From the NCBI RefSeq assembly GCF_003116585.1, contig NZ_QEHM01000007.1, positions 124,001-188,000 of the forward strand: 64,000 nt of DNA, in the 5' to 3' direction. The notes below the pieces were generated by a model, which searched no databases, had not been told where the DNA came from, and saw only the letters and a program-made list of their open reading frames with translations. Positions 25,126 to 33,329 of the stretch are shown here, in pieces. The DNA is from Albibacillus kandeliae (GTDB taxonomy: Bacteria; Pseudomonadota; Alphaproteobacteria; Rhodobacterales; Rhodobacteraceae). A program made the translations under genes and the position numbers. Position 1 is the stretch's first letter. Every line of letters starts with the position of its first letter.

Positions 25126-25512
25126 TCAGGCCTCGGGGAGCCAGCGGCGGGCCTGCTCGCTGGCATCGTCGTAGCTGCCTTCGAAGACCGGCGAGGCGAT
25201 TGTCGCGCGGACGTGCAGGATGTCTTCCGAGATGTTGCGGAACCCGTGGCGCACCCCTGCGGGGATCAGGACCGACTGGTTCTTCTCGGCGATGACCTTC
25301 TCGCTGCCCACGGTGATCTCGGCGCGGCCGCTCATGACCTCGAGCACTTCTTCCACCGCGTGGTGGTGGATCGGCGCACCCAGCCCGGGCTGGCACCATT
25401 GTTCGAAGATGCAAAGCTGGTGCGATCCGCCGACGGCGGCGATCCGCATCTGGGTCTCGACGCCTTCGCGCCAGAGTTCCCGTTCGGGCGTGTTGTGATC
25501 GATGGCAAGCAT
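25126..25512 (-). CDS. Small cupin-domain protein
   Basis: A 128-residue single-domain cupin. The first motif is PIHHHAVEEVLEVMSG (metal ligands His, His, Glu) and the second is LIPAGVRHGFRN (His), so a mononuclear metal site is likely. Such proteins can be dioxygenases, isomerases or metabolite-binding accessories; the reaction cannot be told. It is upstream of lacI in coordinates but downstream in direction of transcription, 135 bases beyond the lacI stop, and may be read with it or on its own; AGGAGA lies before the ATG. Confidence 0.75.
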   Translation of the reverse strand: MLAIDHNTPERELWREGVETQMRIAAVGGSHQLCIFEQWCQPGLGAPIHHHAVEEVLEVMSGRAEITVGSEKVIAEKNQSVLIPAGVRHGFRNISEDILHVRATIASPVFEGSYDDASEQARRWLPEA

Positions 25513-25647
25513 TTAGACTTCTCCTGTCTGCTAAGCGGTGGTTCGGAAGGCGGGCCGGCACGACCCCTCTGTTCAGGCGGGGCGGCGGCCCTGCCTGTGT
25601 CTTGAAACTGTGGGTCCCGCCGTCAGCGGGGCCGGATGTGCAGGGTG

Positions 25648-26700
25648 TCAGGTGGCGGGCGGGGCCCCGACGGACTGCCTGAGAATGACGTGGGTGTCAT
25701 AGCGGTAGGATGACAGCGGGCGGCCCTCCTCGAGATAGCTGATTACCTGTCGCGCCGCGTTCCGCCCGATCTCGGCCGCCGGAACGGCGACCGTCGTTAG
25801 CGGCGGGTAGAGCAGGCTGGCGTATTCCAGTTCGTCGAACCCGGTCAGCGACACGTCTTCCGGCACGCGGATCCCGAGTTTCATGCAGACAGAAAGGGTG
25901 CGGTAGGCCAGCACGTCGCGGTTACAGAGGATCGCCGAGACCCGGTTCTCGCCCTTCAGCAACTTTTCCAGTCGCGGAGAGGGATCGGCCTCGGGCGAGG
26001 ACAGGTCGATGTCTTCGAGGAACACGGGCAGGCCATGTTCGGCCATCACGTCGCGGTAGGCGTCGATCCGTGACTGCTGCCGGTCGTTGGCGATCATGTT
26101 GGCCGAGAGCATGGCGATGCGCTTGTGACCCAGCTGCAGCAGCAAGTTCACGAGGAGCTTGGTGGCCGAGTAGTTGTCGATCCCGACACAGGGCACATCG
26201 CTGCCCTCGTGGTAGGAATAGGCGCTAATCAGCGGGAACTTCTGCGCCTTCTGCAGCCTGAACAGGTCCGGGTCGTCGATCCGGCCAAAGACGATGATCC
26301 CCTCTGCACCGTTGGCGATCATGGTGCGGGCGTGCTTGCTGAGTTGACGGTTGTCCCAGCCGACGGGCTGGATGAAGCCGACGTAACCTGCCTCGCTCAG
26401 CGCGCTGTGCACGCCAGCGGCGAAGACCGAGAACAGCGGGTTGTCGAGCTGCGGCAGCAGCGTGCCGATCACCCGGGTCCGTTGTTTGCGCAGCGCCTTG
26501 CCGACCGAGCTGGTCACGTAGCCGAGTTCGGCCACGCTGGCCTCGACCTTGCGGCGCATGTCATCGCTGACCACGTCGGGCGTGTTCAGGGCACGTGACA
26601 CGGTCGCGATCGAGACACCGGCATGCCGGGCCAGGTCAAGGATCGTCGGGCGACCGTTCGGCACGGTCTCTTTCTTCTGTGTCTTCCTAGGCTTGTCCAT
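25648..26700 (-). CDS. LacI-family transcriptional regulator
   Basis: A 350-residue regulator with an N-terminal LacI helix-turn-helix (about residues 18-65: TILDLARHAGVSIATVSRALN, then the hinge KALRKQRT) and a periplasmic-binding-protein-like effector domain. It lies directly downstream of a four-gene ABC importer on the same strand. A site with the core AACGTT is found 49 bases upstream of its start, and the same site recurs before the ABC operon and before two further divergent operons, so it probably represses all of them and itself until an inducer, likely the imported amino acid, is bound. Confidence 0.88.
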   Translation of the reverse strand: MDKPRKTQKKETVPNGRPTILDLARHAGVSIATVSRALNTPDVVSDDMRRKVEASVAELGYVTSSVGKALRKQRTRVIGTLLPQLDNPLFSVFAAGVHSALSEAGYVGFIQPVGWDNRQLSKHARTMIANGAEGIIVFGRIDDPDLFRLQKAQKFPLISAYSYHEGSDVPCVGIDNYSATKLLVNLLLQLGHKRIAMLSANMIANDRQQSRIDAYRDVMAEHGLPVFLEDIDLSSPEADPSPRLEKLLKGENRVSAILCNRDVLAYRTLSVCMKLGIRVPEDVSLTGFDELEYASLLYPPLTTVAVPAAEIGRNAARQVISYLEEGRPLSSYRYDTHVILRQSVGAPPAT

Positions 26701-26748
26701 GCCGGTCCCCCCTGACGCACCATACGCTTATGTGCCATCGCATGGCCT

Positions 26749-26763
26749 TGATCAACGTTTTCT
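26749..26763 (-). promoter_or_regulatory. Putative LacI-family operator upstream of lacI
   Basis: Read on the minus strand the site is AGAAAACGTTGATCA, with the CG-centred core AACGTT. It lies between the ABC ATPase gene and lacI and matches the sites at 29772, 34395 and 34652. Position suggests autoregulation. Confidence 0.65.
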
Positions 26764-26787
26764 CCACGGAAGTCTCCTGACCGGGCC

Positions 26788-27513
26788 TCAAAACTGGCTG
26801 TGGCTCAGAAACTCCTTCAGGCGGGGGCTCTTTGGTGACAGGAAAACCTCTTCGGGGTTGCCGGATTCAGCGATCACGCCCTTGTCGAAGAAGACGACGC
26901 GATCGGCGACCTCACGGGCGAACTTCATCTCGTGGGTCACGGCGATCATTGTCATCCCTTCGGACGACAGATCGCGCATGGTGGCCAGCACCTCGCCGAC
27001 CAGCTGCGGGTCGAGCGCCGAGGTGACCTCGTCGAACAGCATGTAATTCGGCGACATCGCGAGCGCGCGGGCGATGCCGAGGCGCTGTTGCTGACCCCCG
27101 GACAGGGCGCCGGGATAGACGTCGGCCTTGGCCAGCAGGCCGACCCGGTCAAGCTGCCGCCGGGCGATCTCGTCCGCCTCGGCACGGGGCAGGCGCAGCA
27201 CCTTGCGCAGGGCGAGGGTCACGTTGCGCTGGACCGTCATGTGCGGGAAGGCGTTGTAGCTCTGGAACACGATCCCGAGCTTCTGGCGCAGCTTGTTGAG
27301 GTCGGTGTCGGGCGCGAAGACGCTGGTGCCGTCGACGTGGATTTCGCCCGAGTTGATGGTTTCGAGGCCGTTGATGCATTGCAGTAGGGTCGACTTGCCC
27401 GAGCCGGACGGGCCGATCATCGTGACCACCTCGCCGCGCTCGATCGTCAGGTCGATCCCCTTGAGGACCTCGAGCTGGCCGAAGCTCTTGTGAACGTTCT
27501 GGATGCTGATCAT
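26788..27513 (-). CDS. Polar amino acid ABC transporter ATPase
   Basis: A 241-residue ATPase of the GlnQ/HisP type: Walker [11 protein letters not shown]-loop, signature [15 protein letters not shown], Walker [13 protein letters not shown] and the H-loop [11 protein letters not shown]. Size and sequence put it in the family-3 amino-acid importer group. It powers the two permeases encoded immediately upstream (27517-28835) and is the last gene of the ABC operon, three bases after the permease stop; lacI follows. Confidence 0.92.
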   Translation of the reverse strand: MISIQNVHKSFGQLEVLKGIDLTIERGEVVTMIGPSGSGKSTLLQCINGLETINSGEIHVDGTSVFAPDTDLNKLRQKLGIVFQSYNAFPHMTVQRNVTLALRKVLRLPRAEADEIARRQLDRVGLLAKADVYPGALSGGQQQRLGIARALAMSPNYMLFDEVTSALDPQLVGEVLATMRDLSSEGMTMIAVTHEMKFAREVADRVVFFDKGVIAESGNPEEVFLSPKSPRLKEFLSHSQF

Positions 27514-27516
27514 CGC

Positions 27517-28179
27517 TCAGGACCTTTTCTTGAGGGAGCGTTCGAAATAGCCCCCCACCATCGACAGCGGGAAACAGATGACGAAGTAGAAGCACGCGGC
27601 CAGCGTCAGGAGGGGCAGGGGATCCTGCGTGCGGGTGATGATGGTCTGCGTCGCCTTGAGCAGTTCGGCGTAACCGATCACGGCGACGACCGAAGTGTCC
27701 TTGACGATGCCGAGCATGAGGCCGAGCCAGGAGGGGAAGGCCTGACGCACGCCCAGGGGCAGGACGACGTAGGCGTATTCCTGGCGCGCGGTCATGCCGA
27801 GGCTGCGGGCGGCGCGGCGCAGCGGGGCGGGCACTGCGAGGATGGCATCGCGAACCACCTCGGCGGTGTAGCTGCCCGCGAAGAGGGTCAGGGCGATGGT
27901 TCCCGCGGTGAAGGCCGAGATCGGGGCCCCGAGGACCGCGAAGCCCGAGAAGATCAGCGTGACCTGTACCAGCAGGGGGATGCAGCGCAGCACGTCAACC
28001 AGAGTATCGACGGCGAGACGCACGACGGCAAAGCGCGACATCTTGAGCAGACCGAGGACGATGCCGAGGAGCGTTGCCAGCAGCCCCGCGGCGAGGGTCA
28101 TCTGGATCGTCTTCCACGCGCCGTAGGCCATCATCCAGTAGTCGCGCGGCGTGATGCCGGTTGAGAACATATCGTTCAT
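27517..28179 (-). CDS. Polar amino acid ABC transporter permease
   Basis: A 220-residue HisM/GlnP-type permease with about five transmembrane segments and the EAA loop (VRDAILAVPAPLRRAARSLGMTARQ) that contacts the ATPase. The PLLVQVTLIFSGFAVLG stretch is typical of the family. It overlaps the preceding permease gene by four bases (ATGA), and the two probably form a heterodimer. Confidence 0.9.
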   Translation of the reverse strand: MNDMFSTGITPRDYWMMAYGAWKTIQMTLAAGLLATLLGIVLGLLKMSRFAVVRLAVDTLVDVLRCIPLLVQVTLIFSGFAVLGAPISAFTAGTIALTLFAGSYTAEVVRDAILAVPAPLRRAARSLGMTARQEYAYVVLPLGVRQAFPSWLGLMLGIVKDTSVVAVIGYAELLKATQTIITRTQDPLPLLTLAACFYFVICFPLSMVGGYFERSLKKRS

Positions 28180-28835
28180 GCGTTTGCGCCTCCGGGCTTG
28201 AGGAACCGCATGCCGAACATGATCAGCTTGGCCAGCACGATGTAGGCGACGGCGATGGCGAGGAAGAACTCGAAGGTCTTGAAGGTGCGCATCTGGTAGT
28301 CCATCGCGACGCCACTGAGGTCATAGAGACCGATGAGTGCCCCGAGGGAGGTGTTCAGCATCGACCAGATGAACTGGTTGGACACCGAGTTGTAGGTGTT
28401 GCGGAACACCTGCGGGAAGACCACGTAGCGGTACGCCATCGCGGGGGTCAGGCCCAGCGAGCGGCTGGCCTTGAACTGGTTGGCGTTGATGCCGTTCAGA
28501 CCGCCGCGGAAGATCTCGGCGAGGTAGCCCGCGTTGTTGAAACTGATGGCGAGGAAAACGGCGGCCCAGGCGGGCATGAAGATGCCGACCGCGCCGAGCC
28601 CGTAGTACATGGCGTAGATCTGCGCGAGGCAGGGGGTGTTGCGCGCCAGTTCGATCCAGGCGCGCGCAGGGGTCTTGGCCGCGAGGTTCCGGCCCGCCGC
28701 GGCAACTGCCAGAGGCGCGGCGAGCAGCATCCCGACGACCATCGAGGCGACGGCGAGCGAGAGGCTGACCGCCGCACCCGAGAGCAGGTCGGGCAGAGCG
28801 TCCAGGACGACGCCGAATTGAAAGGTGTATCCCAT
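28176..28835 (-). CDS. Polar amino acid ABC transporter permease
   Basis: A 219-residue permease, paralogous to the next one, with about five membrane segments and an EAA-type loop (FRGGLNGINANQFKASRSLGL). The NTPCLAQIYAMYYGLG segment corresponds to the conserved NTP.L.Q motif of this family. It is second in the operon, 18 bases after the solute-binding protein gene, with an ATGA overlap into the following permease. Confidence 0.9.
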   Translation of the reverse strand: MGYTFQFGVVLDALPDLLSGAAVSLSLAVASMVVGMLLAAPLAVAAAGRNLAAKTPARAWIELARNTPCLAQIYAMYYGLGAVGIFMPAWAAVFLAISFNNAGYLAEIFRGGLNGINANQFKASRSLGLTPAMAYRYVVFPQVFRNTYNSVSNQFIWSMLNTSLGALIGLYDLSGVAMDYQMRTFKTFEFFLAIAVAYIVLAKLIMFGMRFLKPGGANA

Positions 28836-28853
28836 TCCGCTCTGCCCCGGGTC

Positions 28854-29696
28854 TTACTGGGCCAGGGTCGGCGCGGGGGCGTTGAAGAACTTGGTGTAGA
28901 GTTCCGCGTAGCGGCCGCTGTCGATCTGCCAGAAGATGAAGTAGTTCAGCCAGTCGCGCAGGCCGTACTCGCCGCGCACCACGGCCATCGCGTTCCAGTC
29001 GGTGTTGCCGGGAACGGCGCAGCACAGGGCGATGCCCTCGGCGACCGGCGAGCCGATGAAGGCGGACATGTAGGCGTCGGTTTCGATGTAGGCATCTGCG
29101 CGGCCCTGGCGCAGCGCGGTGACCGCGTCGGCGTTGGTCGCGAGCGAAAGGTTGTCGCAGCCTTCGTCCCACTTGGCGCATTCGGCAAGGTAGGCGGTTT
29201 CGTTGATGGTGCCACGGACCACGGCGACGGTCTTGCCCTTCAGATCCTCGAACTGGGTCATCTCACCCGAGTCCTGCTTATAGGCGACGAACATCCGGCC
29301 CATGTTGTAGGGGCGGGTGAAGGTGACGGTCTTGGCGCGTTCCAGCGTGGCGGTGGTGCCCGCGACGGCAATGTCGGTGGTGCCCGCGATCAGCGACGGG
29401 ATCCGCTGGGGTGCGGGGGTTTCGATGATCTCGAGCTCGACACCCATCGCGGTGGCGATGTCCTTGCAGGTCTCGACGTCGAAGCCCTGCGGGTCGCCAT
29501 TGGAATCGCGGTAGCCCAGCGGCGGGTAGTCCAGCATCACGCCGCAGCGGAGGGTGCCGCTGGAGAGAATGTCGTCAAGCTTGTCTGCCTTGGCCTGACC
29601 GGCGCCGGCCAGCACTCCGGAGGCGACGAGGGCGGCCACCAGTGCCGCGTCGCGCAGCCGGGCCGCGGACGAAGAGAGAAGGTTGTTCATTGTCAT
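28854..29696 (-). CDS. Family 3 amino acid ABC solute-binding protein
   Basis: A 280-residue periplasmic protein of the HisJ/GlnH family. A signal peptide covers about residues 1-38 (cleavage near QAKADK). Ligand-site features include GTLRCGVMLDYPPLGYRD, the Arg in TLERAKTVTFTRPY and the Gly-Thr/Asp positions in RQGRADAYIETDAY. It starts the ABC operon. The regulator and neighbouring racemase/epimerase operons suggest hydroxyproline, a proline betaine or another small amino acid as ligand; that is inference from context. Confidence 0.9.
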   Translation of the reverse strand: MTMNNLLSSSAARLRDAALVAALVASGVLAGAGQAKADKLDDILSSGTLRCGVMLDYPPLGYRDSNGDPQGFDVETCKDIATAMGVELEIIETPAPQRIPSLIAGTTDIAVAGTTATLERAKTVTFTRPYNMGRMFVAYKQDSGEMTQFEDLKGKTVAVVRGTINETAYLAECAKWDEGCDNLSLATNADAVTALRQGRADAYIETDAYMSAFIGSPVAEGIALCCAVPGNTDWNAMAVVRGEYGLRDWLNYFIFWQIDSGRYAELYTKFFNAPAPTLAQ

Positions 29697-29771
29697 TTCC
29701 CTGTTGGTGAACGGTGGGTCTGCCGATGGTTGCCCTGGCCATTCGTGGCGGGGGGACTGAGCAGCACTTTA

Positions 29772-29804
29772 TGTAAACGTTGATCAGAATGACGTGTCAA
29801 CGTT
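29772..29804 (-). promoter_or_regulatory. Putative LacI-family operators upstream of the ABC operon
   Basis: On the plus strand TGTAAACGTTGATCA (29772-29786) is followed by a weaker TGTCAACGTTC (29795-29805), cores 23 bp apart. The first is almost identical to the site at 34652-34666. It lies about 75 bases before the start of the solute-binding protein gene, a reasonable place for repression by the LacI-type regulator. Confidence 0.65.
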
Positions 29805-30002
29805 CGTGGCGGGAAAGTCGTGGATTTGCGTTGATCGCGCGATCTGATCGGAGAAAGAGAGCGATTTTCGCCTATTTTTTAATCATAAAGTGCCAAGTTA
29901 TGCGATTTTCCGTTGAAATAACCTGTTCATGCGGTCCGAACGGATTCGGAACTCCAGGATGCTGTATCTGGCATCTGGGCTAGAAAACGATACTCATGAT
30001 AA

Positions 30003-30036
30003 CAAAGAAAAAGCCGCGCCGGGTGTCCGGCGCGGC
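30003..30036 (-). terminator. Rho-independent terminator of the racemase-like operon
   Basis: On the minus strand GCCGCGCCGG, loop ACAC, CCGGCGCGGC is followed by TTTTTCTTTG: a perfect 10-bp stem with a T-run. It lies 28 bases after the stop of the last gene of the operon (30064). Confidence 0.85.
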
Positions 30037-30063
30037 AGGTGCTCGTGCGGTGATCAGGGGGGA

Positions 30064-30387
30064 TCAGCGCAACGGGGAGTAAGAGGTCGGGGTCAGGATC
30101 CGGATGTTCTGGACATCGATCAGGCCGTCGATGGCGGCAAGGTAATCCGCCCACTCGGGATCGTTCAGCATGTTCGCCCGGCGTTCGCTGCGCTCGGCGT
30201 AATCGGCATAGCGCCACATCGCGACGACGTGGTTCAACTCGCCGATATCGGTGCTGAAAAAGCCGACCGGTTCGCCGAGATGACGCCGCTGCACGGGAAG
30301 GCCGAGCCGCTCATAAGCCTCGGTAAAGGCGCCGAGCTTGCCGGGACGGAGACGATAGTCGCGTTCTTCGAGAATCATCGGGGTCAC
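30064..30387 (-). CDS. NIPSNAP-family protein
   Basis: A 107-residue ferredoxin-like-fold protein of the NIPSNAP/dimeric alpha-beta barrel type: EERDYRLRPGKLGAFTEAYE at the start and the later HVVAMWRYADYAERSERRA and DPEWADYL segments are typical. Such proteins often accompany catabolic operons without a known reaction. The start is either GTG at 30387, overlapping the SDR stop (GTGA), or the ATG at 30378. It is the last gene of a six-gene operon. Confidence 0.8.
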   Translation of the reverse strand: MTPMILEERDYRLRPGKLGAFTEAYERLGLPVQRRHLGEPVGFFSTDIGELNHVVAMWRYADYAERSERRANMLNDPEWADYLAAIDGLIDVQNIRILTPTSYSPLR

Positions 30388-31145
30388 CAGATCGAGGAGC
30401 CGCCGTCGACGGTCAGCATGGTGCCGTTGGCGTAACGGGCGCGGGGCGAAGCGAGCCAGACGATTGCAAAGGCGATGTCCTCGGGTTCGCCCCAGGTGTG
30501 CGAGGGGGAGCGTGCGCGCAGCCCTTCCTTGAAAGCCTCCGGGTCGGGCACCTCGGTCAGGATCTTGTCGTAGTAGTTCGACCAGATCACGCCGGGCGCG
30601 ACCGAGTTCACGCGGATATTGTCGACTGAGAAGTCGAGTGCCATCGAGCGGGTCATGGCGGCCACGGCGCCCTTGGAGGCGACATAGGCGGCGCGGTCTC
30701 TGATCGCGACGGCCATTGCGATATTCGACGCAGTGTTGACGATCGCGCCGCCACCGCGCTTGCGGATTTCCGGTACGGCGTACTTGGTGCAGAGGAAGAC
30801 GCCGTTCACGTTGACGTCCATGATGCCGTTCCAGTCGTCTTCGGCCGTGGTCTCGACAGTGCCGAGCATGCCGCGACCGGCGTTGTTCACCAGCACGTCG
30901 ACGCCGCCAAACTCGGCGACGGTGAAGTCGATCAGGCGCTTGCAGTCTTCGGCCTTGGCCACGTCGATTTCGATCGACACGGCGTTGGAGCCAATCGACT
31001 CGGCCACGGCGCGCGCGGCCTCGCCGTTGTTGTCGGCAACGACGACCTTGGCCCCTTCTTCGGCGAAAAGCCGGGCAGTCGCTTCGCCGATCCCGGCGGC
31101 GGCGCCGGTGACGATCACGACCTTGTCGTTGAGTTGCATGTCCAT
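30384..31145 (-). CDS. Short-chain dehydrogenase/reductase
   Basis: A 253-residue classical SDR: cofactor motif TGAAAGIGEA near residue 14, the NNAG motif, catalytic Ser-Tyr-Lys (Tyr-Val-Ala-Ser-Lys in AAYVASKGAVAA), and the C-terminal GTMLTVDGGSS. Asp at the end of beta-2 (VVVADN) favours NAD. It oxidises or reduces an alcohol/ketone, probably of the amino-acid-derived substrate handled by this operon. The start at 31145 is chosen because it lies just past the previous stop; an in-frame ATG at 31139 is possible. Confidence 0.85.
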   Translation of the reverse strand: MDMQLNDKVVIVTGAAAGIGEATARLFAEEGAKVVVADNNGEAARAVAESIGSNAVSIEIDVAKAEDCKRLIDFTVAEFGGVDVLVNNAGRGMLGTVETTAEDDWNGIMDVNVNGVFLCTKYAVPEIRKRGGGAIVNTASNIAMAVAIRDRAAYVASKGAVAAMTRSMALDFSVDNIRVNSVAPGVIWSNYYDKILTEVPDPEAFKEGLRARSPSHTWGEPEDIAFAIVWLASPRARYANGTMLTVDGGSSIW

Positions 31146-31146
31146 A

Positions 31147-31944
31147 TCAGAGCTCCAGGTTTGTAAAGTGCCGGAAGACGGCCTGCTCGGCGCTGAGAGC
31201 GGCAAGCCAGGAGGTCTTGGGGTTTTCCGGCAAGGGGTTGTTGTCGAGAATGATCCTGAACCGGCCAAAGGCGCCAATGGCCTCCAGTTCATGGGAATTG
31301 GTCTGCTGGTGCGGGTCGGCGACAAGGCGAACGCGGGTGCGGTCGAACCCCAGCCCGGCCAGTGCGACGGCGGCGGTCACGTTGGCATTCTTCGGGTACT
31401 CGGCCGCGGCGCTTGCGGCGTCGCCATTGAAGAACTCGGTGGGCTCCCGCAACGCATCGAGGTCCAGCAGGTGCTCGGCCGGGGTGCCTTTCCACGCGGG
31501 AGGTGGCTTGCGGCCGACGTAGGTGACCTCATCGAGGCCGGCGAGGGCGGCGGCGCGCAGCACGTCGAGGCCACCGATGGCGCCCGAGACCACGGTGGCG
31601 CGGGCCTTTCCGGTCTGCGCGGCCCTGTCGATGCGGTCGCGCGTCTGGCTGTCGGCCAGTGCGCCAACAGAGGCGATGATCACGTCGATCCCGGCCTCCA
31701 GCAGTTTGGGCACCACCTCGCGGACGGCGGAGTGACCGGCGCATTCCACGACGAGGTCAGGCTTTGCCGCGATCAGCTCCTGCGCGCTCTGCCAGAGGGT
31801 GAAGTTTGTTGTCGCCTCCTGATTGGTTGCCGACCGGACCAGAGCGCCGGACAGGCGGAGCGAGTCGGAATTCCGCGCCAGCCCGTCCTGCAGGGCGCGG
31901 GCCATTGCTCCGAAGCCGATGGATGCGATGGTCGGCAGGTTCAC
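31147..31944 (-). CDS. L-aspartate dehydrogenase-like protein (NadX family)
   Basis: A 265-residue protein with an N-terminal Rossmann motif (GFGAMARALQDG) and a C-terminal domain of the aspartate dehydrogenase (DUF108) family, including SVGAL, GAIGGLD and the NSHELEA segment, whose His is the catalytic residue in characterised members. The family forms iminoaspartate and NAD(P)H from aspartate. Here it is set in a catabolic operon without nadA or nadC, so it may act on another amino acid. The start is GTG at 31944, overlapping the hydrolase stop (GTGA). Confidence 0.8.
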   Translation of the reverse strand: MNLPTIASIGFGAMARALQDGLARNSDSLRLSGALVRSATNQEATTNFTLWQSAQELIAAKPDLVVECAGHSAVREVVPKLLEAGIDVIIASVGALADSQTRDRIDRAAQTGKARATVVSGAIGGLDVLRAAALAGLDEVTYVGRKPPPAWKGTPAEHLLDLDALREPTEFFNGDAASAAAEYPKNANVTAAVALAGLGFDRTRVRLVADPHQQTNSHELEAIGAFGRFRIILDNNPLPENPKTSWLAALSAEQAVFRHFTNLEL

Positions 31945-32738
31945 CCGGCGATCTCCCGGTGAAATGCCAGAACGGCCTCGGCATAGGGGGCCGGATAGCT
32001 TTTGGGAAAGAAGTGCCCGCCGCTCAGCTGCGCGAGGCGCGCGTTGGGGATCCGTTCGGCGAGCTGTTCGGAGCCGTGGAAGGGGATCAGCGCATCGTCC
32101 ATCGCGCCGAGCACCAGTGCAGGGCAGGCGAAATCCGGCAGCCGGTCGTAGACGTCATGCTCGAGCAACATGTTGAGGCGGGCCAGCTGGATCGCCGGAT
32201 CGGCCAGCTTGGCCTCTGCCGCCAAGACCTCGGCATCGAGTGCCTCAGCGCGCGATTCCATCCATTCGGCGTCGTAACCAAGGGCCTGTGTCAGCTTCTG
32301 GTAGGCCGCGCCGCCCGCATGCTGGAGGAGCGCGATGCGGGATTCGAACATGCGGCGGAAGCGCAGGTCGATGCGGGCCCATGTGCCCGAGAGGACGGTG
32401 CTGGCAATCCGCTCCGGTGCGTTCAACGCCATCGTCTGGGTGACGATGCCGCCGGTCGAATGGCCGACGAGGTGGACGGTGTCGAGGCCGAGCGCGTCGA
32501 TCACGGCAAAGGTGTCATCGGCAATCCGGGGGATCGAATAACCGCTCTCGGGGCGGTCGCTCTGACCTGCGCCGCGATGGTCGATCAGGATGACGCTGTG
32601 CGTATCCGCCAGATAGGGCAGGAGGGGGCGCCAGAACCCGCTCTCGCCGCCAAGGCCGGGGATGAGGACGCAGGGCAGGCCCTCGCTGATTACTTCATAG
32701 TAGATGCGGCAGCCGTCGGTCGCGGTAACGTGAGGCAT
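31941..32738 (-). CDS. Alpha/beta hydrolase
   Basis: A 265-residue alpha/beta-hydrolase-fold enzyme. The nucleophile elbow is GHSTGG (Ser at about residue 92), the oxyanion region is PGLGGES, the acid is an Asp in GAMDDALIPF and the base a His in LSGGHFFPK. Such enzymes hydrolyse esters, lactones or C-C bonds of ring-cleavage products; a lactonase or ester hydrolase would fit. The ATG at 32738 is four bases after the cupin stop, so the genes are translationally close. Confidence 0.85.
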   Translation of the reverse strand: MPHVTATDGCRIYYEVISEGLPCVLIPGLGGESGFWRPLLPYLADTHSVILIDHRGAGQSDRPESGYSIPRIADDTFAVIDALGLDTVHLVGHSTGGIVTQTMALNAPERIASTVLSGTWARIDLRFRRMFESRIALLQHAGGAAYQKLTQALGYDAEWMESRAEALDAEVLAAEAKLADPAIQLARLNMLLEHDVYDRLPDFACPALVLGAMDDALIPFHGSEQLAERIPNARLAQLSGGHFFPKSYPAPYAEAVLAFHREIAG

Positions 32739-32742
32739 GGTC

Positions 32743-33291
32743 TCAGTCCGGGCTGCGCTGGTCTGCGGGTTGCGGCGCAAATGCGGTGCGGCGCTCGATC
32801 TCCAGAACGTCATCGGGGCGCGGGAAGGGGGTCGGGTCGGGTTGGCCGATCTCGACGGGGCGGCCCACCTGTTCGAAGAAGTCCTCGAGCCCGTTGGGCT
32901 GGATGAACCAGACCCAGTGCAGATCCGTGTCCTGCTGGGTGTTGATGAACATGTGGCGGCGGTTGCGACCGACAAAGATCGTGGTGTCGGGCAGCATCTC
33001 GTATTCCTGCCCTTCGACCACGGCGCGGCCATGCCCCGAGATGACGTGAATCACCTCGTCATGTTCGGGGTGCGAGTGTTCACGCACGTAGCTGTTGGGC
33101 GCGACGGTCTGGGTGCCGAGGCTGAAGGGCGTCTGCAGGTCGACGAAGGCCGGTGCGATCTTGACCGAGATCTGGCCGTTCGCGGGGGTCGGTTGCCAGA
33201 ATGTCTTGCCCTCGTTCGGGCCGAGCACCATGACCTGGCCCAGGTTTTCTGCGGGGGCGGGCGCGTGGCCCGGGAGGCTGTTCTTCAGCAT
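32743..33291 (-). CDS. Cupin-domain protein
   Basis: A 182-residue cupin with one domain: motif 1 in EHSHPEHDEVIHVISGHG (His, His, Glu, His-type ligands) and motif 2 around LPDTTIFVGRNRRHMFIN. A long acidic, Pro-rich tail follows. It resembles dioxygenase- or isomerase-type cupins but no substrate can be assigned. It is the second gene of the operon, 38 bases after the racemase-like gene. Confidence 0.78.
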   Translation of the reverse strand: MLKNSLPGHAPAPAENLGQVMVLGPNEGKTFWQPTPANGQISVKIAPAFVDLQTPFSLGTQTVAPNSYVREHSHPEHDEVIHVISGHGRAVVEGQEYEMLPDTTIFVGRNRRHMFINTQQDTDLHWVWFIQPNGLEDFFEQVGRPVEIGQPDPTPFPRPDDVLEIERRTAFAPQPADQRSPD

Positions 33292-33329
33292 GGATCTGCT
33301 CCGTTCGGTCGTATCGGGTTGCGCGCCGG

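Larger units (their letters stand above)
29697..30063. other. Intergenic region: ABC-operon promoter, operators and an upstream terminator
   Basis: This 367-base gap contains two AACGTT-centred sites close to the ABC operon start (29772-29804), a weaker TGCGTTGATC at about 29827, an AT-rich stretch (29870-29930), and the terminator of the operon that ends with the NIPSNAP gene (30003-30036). No coding frame looks real. Confidence 0.6.
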
